A DNA stretch of 43,592 nt from Candidatus Zhuqueibacterota bacterium. GTDB taxonomy: Bacteria; Zhuqueibacterota; Zhuqueibacteria; Residuimicrobiales; Oceaniaggregativiventaceae. This document shows, in pieces, positions 34,401 to 40,982 of this stretch (position 1 is the first letter of the stretch; each line of letters starts with the position of its first letter). The stretch spans positions 1 to 43,592 of the forward strand of contig JAFGJN010000116.1 in assembly GCA_016929055.1 (NCBI GenBank), in the 5' to 3' direction. Made by a program: the position numbers and the translations under genes. Under the pieces are notes generated by a model. The model saw only the letters and a program-made list of their open reading frames with translations. It ran no database searches and had not been told where the DNA came from.

Positions 34401-36282
34401 GTCGTTTGCCGATCAAACGATCCAGCCCTGGGGAATTAAAGAATCGATTGTGAGTGATGACCAGGTAATCGCAGGCCAGATTTTCCGCACGCAGCCGGAC
34501 AGGATTGACGGGCAGGATTTTATGCGGCTTTTTTTTGCGATCGCGCTCGATGGCCAGGTATTCAGTCGCCGACGAGGTCGCCTGATCCTGAAATGTCACC
34601 TGAATGGAGGTGAAATCCTCAAAATCAGTCGTTTCTTTGGTTACAGCACCAACAATCCGGCTGGACCCCAATTTGAAAATGTCGATCTCGTGCGACGAAA
34701 ATCCGTCGATCTGAAAACGATAGAGTCCCGGTGTATAGTCCGGCGGCATGGTAAACCGCAGCCACCCTTCATGGGCGCGATAAAGCCGTGGGTACGTGAC
34801 CTCGAACCAGTTCAGCATGACATAATCGATCTTGGAGGCGTCGACGAGATTGATCAGCGTCAGACTGTTGCGGCCGGAATAAAGATCCGCGCCAACGAGC
34901 GTATTTGTCGCTTCCGTGCGCAAATCGCTATAATTCTGACCATACCATTCGCCCTCCAGGACGTAGCGATTGTTGATATAGGCTGAAATTTTATGAAAAA
35001 AAGGATCCATGCTGCTGGATGGTGTGCTTTTGCCGCCCATCATGATGCGAATCTGCAGAGGCTGCGCCGAACGCTTGTCCGGATGCCACAAATCAAAAAG
35101 ATAGTCGCGCTTTTCTGCAGCGGCAATGCCGCTGTCATAAAAAAAATGATCGCGACTGTCTCCCTCCGGCACATCACGCAGATGATTGAAAGCCGGGCTC
35201 TGTTCCACATGCACGGTTTGCATGAAGGAATAGGGACGATGGATCGAGGGATTGCTTTCGCTGGTCACGGCGCCGGATTCGTCAGTCAACCACAAACCCA
35301 AGGACGTCCCCCAACTCAGATAATAGACCCGAATCGGGCCGTAAGGATCTTCATACAGATCCGGAGAGGTCTGGCGATCGGGATAACGCGCATACTCACC
35401 CCAAAACTCGATACCATCCTGCTCATTGAATTGACCGTCCTGCCAGCCCTGAACGTAGATCGGCACCTGACTCGAACCGCAGGTCAGCTGCACCGTTCGC
35501 ATATCGATGGACAAGAGATCGACTCCGGCTTGACGCAAATCCTTTCCGGTGACGCGATACCAGCCGTCTTGCTCGATATAGAGTTTGCAGCGCTGCATCG
35601 CGTTGCTTTGAGATTGCTGGTTTCGCACGTCTCGCTCCGTCGCCAGTAGATAGGGCTCGCCGAGCACCAACTCTATCTGTTCTGCGCTTTGCAGTGCGAA
35701 AGTATTCGGCATGACCCTTCGGGCTTTTGCCGAACTCGAAGACCAGCTGAGGGTGACGGTATAGGATCCATCGACGATCAGCTGACCAGCAGAAGAATCG
35801 TACCGCACCGGGTTGAAACAGAGACGCCAGACATCAAAACCGTTCATTCGGCCGAGACGATACAGACTCGCCGGCTCGTCGTCGTGATCACCCGTTTCTA
35901 GCCCCTCAACCCGGCCGGTGGACAGACTCTGTTCCCGATGGTGCTGCAGCGGCGCATCCAATTCGATCCGCGTGCTTTCAAGTTTGTTGATCTCCAAATC
36001 GATGTCAGTGGCGGGAATGTGCAACGGCAAAACCTGCAACGGCAAGGAAAAGGGGCCGGATTCGATCCAGCCCTCCTGCGGCACGGACAGACGCATCCGG
36101 CGTTCGCCGTCCTCAAAGATGGTTTCAAGCAACGGATGGTCAAACCGGCAGGAAAAGACGAGTTTTTGCGAAGAGTGGTGCAGGATTCGTACCTGAGCCA
36201 AACACGGGGTCGTCGAAAGTATCGACAGAATCAGAACTTGGAGAACAAAAAAAATGCGAGACAAGGAATTCATCGGCGTCAT
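31444..36282 (-). CDS. porU: PorU-like T9SS C25-family sortase/signal peptidase
   Basis: 1612 residues from ATG 36282 (ATG 36273 also possible; the frame is open further up but only through a terminator-like repeat). The signal peptide ends STTPCLAQ. About residues 25-200 form the PorU/gingipain propeptide-like region. The C25 peptidase domain lies at about 560-950, with the catalytic pair visible as His832 in FHGHGGGGIWAD and Cys866 in MSMTCFSGAF. Ig-like and CARDB-like domains follow (LAVRLSNNSAVDVAGVDVQF). The C-terminus carries its own sorting-type domain (LLGTYPNPFMREMIFAYEL, then KIYTASGQLIRTLDA). PorU cleaves the sorting domain from cargo and attaches cargo to lipopolysaccharide at the cell surface. 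At 1612 residues it is well above the ~1150 of Porphyromonas PorU. First gene of the PorU/PorV-like/lipoprotein operon. Confidence 0.87.
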   Translation of the reverse strand: MTPMNSLSRIFFVLQVLILSILSTTPCLAQVRILHHSSQKLVFSCRFDHPLLETIFEDGERRMRLSVPQEGWIESGPFSLPLQVLPLHIPATDIDLEINKLESTRIELDAPLQHHREQSLSTGRVEGLETGDHDDEPASLYRLGRMNGFDVWRLCFNPVRYDSSAGQLIVDGSYTVTLSWSSSSAKARRVMPNTFALQSAEQIELVLGEPYLLATERDVRNQQSQSNAMQRCKLYIEQDGWYRVTGKDLRQAGVDLLSIDMRTVQLTCGSSQVPIYVQGWQDGQFNEQDGIEFWGEYARYPDRQTSPDLYEDPYGPIRVYYLSWGTSLGLWLTDESGAVTSESNPSIHRPYSFMQTVHVEQSPAFNHLRDVPEGDSRDHFFYDSGIAAAEKRDYLFDLWHPDKRSAQPLQIRIMMGGKSTPSSSMDPFFHKISAYINNRYVLEGEWYGQNYSDLRTEATNTLVGADLYSGRNSLTLINLVDASKIDYVMLNWFEVTYPRLYRAHEGWLRFTMPPDYTPGLYRFQIDGFSSHEIDIFKLGSSRIVGAVTKETTDFEDFTSIQVTFQDQATSSATEYLAIERDRKKKPHKILPVNPVRLRAENLACDYLVITHNRFFNSPGLDRLIGKRQDQGLQVLKVDVADIYDEFGDGRPTPEALKAFLSHAYHTWKNPRLKYVLLVGNGSRQRRTALGDTLDLVPVYLRQTWQWGATASDYWYTLLDGDDELSEIALGRLPARTVDECDALTNKIVAYENESVGGSWRNRHLFIGGNFSNQAPFHEQALDLVQRMSPDYEKNILLTVRRGGVENDPFFGGTADLLDYIDEGCSIINFHGHGGGGIWADNGLLRTEDVGRFANRGKWPFIMSMTCFSGAFESPSFRGLADALLFNEEIGSVAFLGASGEGWVVNDYLLQREILQVYDRNPSLPLGELIRQGKNLYQIQNGPTPYVFSETNQYHLLGDPALRLGGADQRIPLSAERSLLNPGETVSVDVELPFARGSGQAVLIDSALTASGRQSLLIQDGSASFQIDVPNSFGGSTGRLVFYGEDELGLQRVHGSCALSLAPVLFDSLRVQPLPGDSSRLLARIVADQSIDRVWGRVQSDSIPFFPLSGERYHSAPFYYPFGFNYRVFVRLDDDRVLQSEGQDFTPADRIDLAVLEQSIHLRGSKETRLAVRLSNNSAVDVAGVDVQFEHYDEKSGVWLNLGRDRVDLSALSKVQAEVPFSPIPGTARVRVTVDPDTLFDRLFRYDNRFSAVFAVEHFNCIPELGLVAGDSLIHSLQLDSVFALRLSSGAVAAPTVLTVFSTPFPGIDEQPDFQALSGILAYRFFTADSSEQFVEPVAVAFHLSALLRTRLEEIGKPVHIFRLQERSGKWVRLEQERHEDQLLAFVRQGGVYTLLAGEDRVPPTIELMVDGQPPVENGFVQRRPRIAAVLQDVNGVDLSKHDLFFHIDGQPVTQESIRMPDRPSNGNQVVVEIRPEFVPGRHTIELTAFDCFGNMSLPKEFSFQVAERFDVRLLGTYPNPFMREMIFAYELTQPCDRLEIKIYTASGQLIRTLDARESLADSNPLGADYHELLWDGRDQSGDSVANGVYFYKLSVAAGGQSLELTGKLMRLQ

Positions 36283-36376
36283 TCGATTGAAAAAAGGTGA
36301 CAAAGGCTGCTGCGCCAAATCGCATGTGCAAACAATATAGGATATTCGCGTCATGAGTCCAATGACTTTTTTAGCG

Positions 36377-36459
36377 AAAAAAGGGCTGCGGCTGAATGCT
36401 CGATCGAAATGGCAGGATGCAGAAGAAGGCCTGCCGATGCGAGTTCTCCGCCGCAGCCC
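36377..36459 (-). terminator. Nested long-loop terminator between the repeat-protein gene and porU
   Basis: GGGCTGCGGC (36383-36392) and GCCGCAGCCC (36450-36459) pair over 10 bp and enclose an inner stem GGCAGG/CCTGCC (36411-36435). On the minus strand the outer stem is followed by TTTTTTCGC. It lies 36 bp after the stop of the gene at 36495 and so separates that gene from porU. Confidence 0.65.
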
Positions 36460-36494
36460 GAAACAGCTCAAGGGCGCAAAAAATTCGATTCGCC

Positions 36495-39400
36495 TTATTT
36501 GATCATCAGCATTTTAACAGAAAGAGTCTGATGTTCCGATTCGAATCGCGCAAAATAGAGACCCGATGCGAGCGCTTTGCCGCTATCGTCCCGGCCATCC
36601 CAGGTCACTTGATATTCACCGGCTTCATAAGCGGCGTCTATCAGGCTGCGGACGCGGCGGCCGAGATTGTCATAAACCGCGACACGAATTTCGGCGCGCT
36701 GCGGCAAAATGAATTTCAGCCGAGTGGTCGGATTAAAGGGATTGGGATAATTGCTCATCACGGTGAATCGATTCGGCAAGGCCGTCGACGGGTTTTCATC
36801 GACGCTGACAACCTGATCGTCGAGGTCACCGGGAAAAAGATCGAAAACCAGTCCCGAGGTCGGTGTAGATTCGTCCACAAACACCGCGACGGCATCATCC
36901 GGCACATCCACAGCAAAGGGCAGAGGCACATGCAAAGGCAGCAACGCCTGGTCATAGCTATTGACGAAACCATGACGGGTCAGATCAAAAATAAAATCAT
37001 AGAGATTGAAAGCGAGCCAGGCATCGCCCCCGCCGTTCCAGATATCCTGATACACCTGAAAGTCGAGATCGAGATCCAAAACGGTCGACAGCAATCCACC
37101 AACCTGATCCATCAGATCACCATCGCCCATCAGGCCATCCAGCATCTCTTCGGCCATCTCTAACAGAGCTGTGGCACGAGTAAAGGATAAAGTACGCAAA
37201 TAATAAGAACCCGTCTTCAGCCCGGTCACCTCAAAAAATCCCGGATCGGAAAAAGGCATACCGCTCGACAAATCGATGCCGCTCATTCCGAATCCAACAA
37301 GGTGGCCTGTCAGGTCATAGGCCAAAACACCGATCGTGCTCAGCGCTTCGCCGGTCTCACCGTCACGAATGGAGCCGCGGATCTTTCCAGTCGCTCGAGC
37401 GAGATCGATCGAAACACCGTCTTGGATGTCGCCTGCCGCCACGGCGATGGTTTGTACCGCCTGGTCGAACGCATTGCCACCACCCAAATAGCTGGCGGCA
37501 TAAGGCGCCACCACCGGCAGGGCCATGATTTTATAGGAACCTGCCGGCAATCGATCGATTCGATAACCCCCGGTGAATTGGACATAATCATATCCCACCG
37601 TTTTCCCGGTCGCGGCATCGAACGCTATCACCGGAAAACCCCAGAGCGTATCCGCACCCGCCGAAAAGTCGCTTGCCAATCGGATAAAGCCCTGCACAGT
37701 GGCCCCTTTATTCAGTGAAAAATCCTTGTTTGAAACCGTATTGCCATCCAGCACAACGATTTCTGCTTGCTCGAAATCGCAGGTGCCACTAAAATATTGA
37801 CTCAGATAAAGATCGCTGCTTTGGAGACCGCTGAGAGCCAGCAGTTTGTATTGACCAGGGGGCAAAGGCGTGATCGAAAATTGTCCTTCTGGGTCGATTT
37901 TTTTTCCAGGTAGGTCGGCGTAACCGCTGACCAGAGGCAGATAGGGATAACCGGTAGCAGCATCTAGCGCGACGATGGCCACATCGTGTACCGCCGCCCC
38001 GCTATGAGCATCTCTGACGGAACCGGAGATCGTTCCCACCGGCGGCAATTGAAAATTGATATTATTTGTCACCTCTCCAACAATCAATGGAACGCGCTCG
38101 GCATCACCGAATCGAAAGATATTTGCAATACCGCCGTAATAGATATCGATGATTTCGCCGGCGTGCTTACCCGGAGCGATCAGATCACCAACGTCGGAAA
38201 GACCGCCGAGATCGGCATTGATCATGTAATCGGAAAACGTACGTACATAATAATCGCCATCCGGCAAACCCGTAATCTCGTATCGGCCATCGAGATCGGT
38301 AACCGCAAGCCCGAGTTGGACACGGGTGAGGAACGGATCCTTACCAGGGCCGCCAAGATCGGCGTTTACAGCCAATACGATCAACGAATCGACCGGTTGT
38401 CCCTGTTGATCCATCACTCGACCGGAGATGGAAGCGCCCGACAACAGGGTGAAATTGATATTTTCCTTGCGCTCGTTGGCAGTGACTTTGACCAGGGTGG
38501 CTTCGGCCGGCGTACGAGCACCGTCATAGAATTCGCCGAGGTAATCGCCGGCACCTACAAGGCTGCCCAGATAGTCGTTGGCATAGACGTAATACTCTTT
38601 AGGCAAGAGATTGTCGATGGAATAACTGCCAAAAAGACCATTTAATTCGAGGACATTGTTCATCGCGACCAGTGAAGTGTCTTCGGCGTCAAAAACGAAA
38701 ACAAGAGCCAGAATGCTGAGATAGCTGTCTTCAGGCCAAACCCGGCCGGAAATCCCGCCGGTTTCCGGGCCTTGAGGCAAAGGCCAGAGATTGAACGACA
38801 GAACCGGCATGGCTCCGCCCTCCACCAGCTGCACCGGTTCGGCGAATGCCCATTCGACGCCGGGATACCAGGTGGTCTGGTAACCGGCGACACGAGCGCC
38901 AATTTTCACCGCCCCGGCTGCCGGTATAAGCAGATTGAAAATGCCGTTCGATTCGTTGTGAATCTGGGCAATCTCTATGTCGGGATTATCCGCAGGCGTG
39001 ATGAAAAACCAGACATTCTGATCTTCGAATTTACTCATGCCGTCTTCACGGTAAAGCGTGACTTTGACCGGATTGCCAGTCTGAAGCACAAAATCGATAC
39101 CGCCGGTCATTTGGTCGTCGACCACATCAACAGCTGTGGCCATGCGCCAGGTCTCCCGCGAGCCCATCGGGGCGATGACATTTGGATAGATAGCATTGAT
39201 GCAATAGTCGCTTTCCGTCATCACATAATAGGCGCCGGCTACAAGATTCCAGATGCGATAAACGCCTTCGGCATCGGTCGAGGATGAGCCGAAAAAATAT
39301 CCATGCCGGTCAAAAGCCAAAACCCGCACCGGATGGGCCGGCACGGCACCGCCGACGATCACCGTCCCGCTTATCGATCCCGAACCCTGGACCGCTTGTT

Positions 39401-39776
39401 GCTGGTGCCGGTTGAGTTTTTCCCAGGCTTCTCGATCATCGTCGATTTGAGCCCGCATGTGGGAAAAGGACTCGAAAAATGACGGGACCAAAATATCGGG
39501 TCGCAACTGTTGTTCGATCTCGCTATCGATTTTGGCCATGACCGCACGGTCACGAATGGCGGACTCGACTGAATGCTTGATCTGCGCATCCATCGATTGA
39601 GCCGTTTGTACGGCAGCCTGCAGCCTATCGGCTTCCATCGGCCGAGTAAACTGTTGCGCCAGCACCTGGGCAGCGCTCTCCTTTTCGCTCCGGTCGATGG
39701 CAGCTGTGGCGAAAACACTGAACGCATAAACCATCAAAAACGAGAAAAATGCTATGGAAAAACGGCTGATTTTCAT
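36495..39776 (-). CDS. Large secreted protein of tandem carboxypeptidase-regulatory-like repeats with T9SS sorting domain
   Basis: 1093 residues; ATG 39776 follows AAAGGA seven bases upstream. The signal peptide is MKISRFSIAFFSFLMVYAFSVFATA. A helical, Gln/Glu-rich stretch (~30-130) is followed by at least six Ig-like CarboxypepD_reg-type repeats, each starting [SGT]x[IV][SRQ]G[TRSF][VI], for example SGSISGTVIVGGAVPAHPVR, GISGRVWPEDS, ASISGRVMDQQGQPVDSL, GTISGSVRDAHSGAAVHD and KIRGSIRDGETGEALST. Each has a GxYxIxxLPxGxYY turn. Residues ~1003-1093 are a type A sorting domain (SNYPNPFNPTTRLKFILP, VAVYDNLGRRVRSLID, SVKMLMIK). It is probably a surface stalk or adhesin; no enzyme motif is seen. 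It is separated from porU by a terminator. Confidence 0.88.
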   Translation of the reverse strand: MKISRFSIAFFSFLMVYAFSVFATAAIDRSEKESAAQVLAQQFTRPMEADRLQAAVQTAQSMDAQIKHSVESAIRDRAVMAKIDSEIEQQLRPDILVPSFFESFSHMRAQIDDDREAWEKLNRHQQQAVQGSGSISGTVIVGGAVPAHPVRVLAFDRHGYFFGSSSTDAEGVYRIWNLVAGAYYVMTESDYCINAIYPNVIAPMGSRETWRMATAVDVVDDQMTGGIDFVLQTGNPVKVTLYREDGMSKFEDQNVWFFITPADNPDIEIAQIHNESNGIFNLLIPAAGAVKIGARVAGYQTTWYPGVEWAFAEPVQLVEGGAMPVLSFNLWPLPQGPETGGISGRVWPEDSYLSILALVFVFDAEDTSLVAMNNVLELNGLFGSYSIDNLLPKEYYVYANDYLGSLVGAGDYLGEFYDGARTPAEATLVKVTANERKENINFTLLSGASISGRVMDQQGQPVDSLIVLAVNADLGGPGKDPFLTRVQLGLAVTDLDGRYEITGLPDGDYYVRTFSDYMINADLGGLSDVGDLIAPGKHAGEIIDIYYGGIANIFRFGDAERVPLIVGEVTNNINFQLPPVGTISGSVRDAHSGAAVHDVAIVALDAATGYPYLPLVSGYADLPGKKIDPEGQFSITPLPPGQYKLLALSGLQSSDLYLSQYFSGTCDFEQAEIVVLDGNTVSNKDFSLNKGATVQGFIRLASDFSAGADTLWGFPVIAFDAATGKTVGYDYVQFTGGYRIDRLPAGSYKIMALPVVAPYAASYLGGGNAFDQAVQTIAVAAGDIQDGVSIDLARATGKIRGSIRDGETGEALSTIGVLAYDLTGHLVGFGMSGIDLSSGMPFSDPGFFEVTGLKTGSYYLRTLSFTRATALLEMAEEMLDGLMGDGDLMDQVGGLLSTVLDLDLDFQVYQDIWNGGGDAWLAFNLYDFIFDLTRHGFVNSYDQALLPLHVPLPFAVDVPDDAVAVFVDESTPTSGLVFDLFPGDLDDQVVSVDENPSTALPNRFTVMSNYPNPFNPTTRLKFILPQRAEIRVAVYDNLGRRVRSLIDAAYEAGEYQVTWDGRDDSGKALASGLYFARFESEHQTLSVKMLMIK

Positions 39777-40051
39777 GATTTTTTCCTTTCTTTTGGAATC
39801 CCTTCGGGATCACCTTACGGCCGTTGCCGCAAATTTTTCAGCATTGAATTTTCGCGCTCGCACCCTAGTTTATCGATCTTGATGGACACGAAACGTGAGC
39901 GAGGACACATTCGACCGTTTTTTTAGTGGCCGACTCTAGCAAATCTAAAACAAGCGTTTTGGTTAGGTAAATTCCCGCCGGGTTCTGATAAAAGCGACAA
40001 GTACAAAGGCTCAAGTCCGGCAATGCACTGATTCGGATCGATTTCCTGCCA
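39777..40051. promoter_or_regulatory. Upstream region of the secreted repeat-protein gene
   Basis: 275 bp without a gene between the prmA end and the next minus-strand start. A minus-strand TAGATTTG near 39940 resembles the Bacteroidota -7 element TAnnTTTG, but the matching upstream TTTG at usual distance is not found. The promoter is therefore expected but not assigned. Confidence 0.25.
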
Positions 40052-40067
40052 GATAGCGGTCGCTATC
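40052..40067. terminator. Short palindrome at the prmA stop
   Basis: GATAGCG (40052-40058) pairs with CGCTATC (40061-40067) around GT, overlapping the prmA stop codon. There is no T-run on the minus-strand side, so a terminator role is weak. Confidence 0.3.
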
Positions 40068-40971
40068 GATCATGATCAGGGTTGAAATCGGCGGTTTGTT
40101 TTATCGCATGCACCGCGATCCACTCTTCTTCTCGCAGAACGGTCAATGGGTGAAACCCGGCTTGATGCAGATGTGTGCAAAACTCGATCTCTTCAGCAAG
40201 GAGCAAACCGGAAAGAATGACATGCCCATCCGGGGAGAGGCGATCAAAAAAATCGGGCAAAAGGGGGACAAGGATGGAACGCTGAATGTTGGCGACGATT
40301 CGATCGAAGCGCAAAGGGTTCAGGGCATCAAGAGTCCCGGTGTAGAATTCGATCCGGTCGGCTACCCCGTTCTTGATAGCGTTTCGACGAGCGGTTTCCA
40401 CCGCGATCGGATCGTTGTCTAGAGCGACACAGTTTTTGGCTCCCAGCTTGACGGCGGCGATGGCCAGAATGCCGGTGCCAGTGCCAACGTCGAGCACCCG
40501 ATCGCCGCCGCTGATCGCCGTTTCTAAAAACAGCAATGTCAATCGCGTGGATGCGTGAGTTCCGGTACCGAAGGCCATTTCCGGATCGATCTCGAGCAGA
40601 CAAGCAGGCTCCGGCTCAGGAGCCGGCAACCAACTCGGCCGAATCCAGATCCGATCCGAAACACGCAGGGTTTTCCACCCGGCTTTCCAGGTGCTGTTCC
40701 AGTCCTGATCGGCAAAAAAAGAGGTCTCGGGACTGCGTGCGGGTACGGTAAAACCACGATCGGCCAAAAGACTCAGAAAAACGGCATAGGCAGATTGAAT
40801 TTCCTCGATCGACTGCGAAGGCGGAAAATAGGCCTCAATTCCTTCCGGTTTTTCGATCAGGCCGCTTGCCCCTTGATCGAAACAAAACCGAGAGATCGCT
40901 TCCCGTAATTCATCGGGCGAGTAAAAGAGCCAACGGCTCCATAAAACGACGGGTTGACTGGTATCGGACAT
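40063..40971 (-). CDS. prmA: Ribosomal protein L11 methyltransferase
   Basis: 302 residues from ATG 40971. A TTG at 40986 overlapping the sprA stop would add five residues. The N-terminal domain (WLFYSPDELREAISRFCFDQ, GLIEKPEGIEAYF) is the L11-recognition part. The catalytic half shows EIDPEMAFGTGTHASTRLTL, then the SAM-binding VLDVGTGTGILAIAAVKLGA, the acidic VALDNDPIA and FDRIVANIQRSILVPLLP. PrmA trimethylates lysines and the N-terminus of ribosomal protein L11 in the cytoplasm. It directly follows sprA on the same strand, an unexpected pairing of a ribosome-modification gene with an outer-membrane translocon gene. Confidence 0.94.
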   Translation of the reverse strand: MSDTSQPVVLWSRWLFYSPDELREAISRFCFDQGASGLIEKPEGIEAYFPPSQSIEEIQSAYAVFLSLLADRGFTVPARSPETSFFADQDWNSTWKAGWKTLRVSDRIWIRPSWLPAPEPEPACLLEIDPEMAFGTGTHASTRLTLLFLETAISGGDRVLDVGTGTGILAIAAVKLGAKNCVALDNDPIAVETARRNAIKNGVADRIEFYTGTLDALNPLRFDRIVANIQRSILVPLLPDFFDRLSPDGHVILSGLLLAEEIEFCTHLHQAGFHPLTVLREEEWIAVHAIKQTADFNPDHDR

Positions 40972-40982
40972 GACAGCACCGC

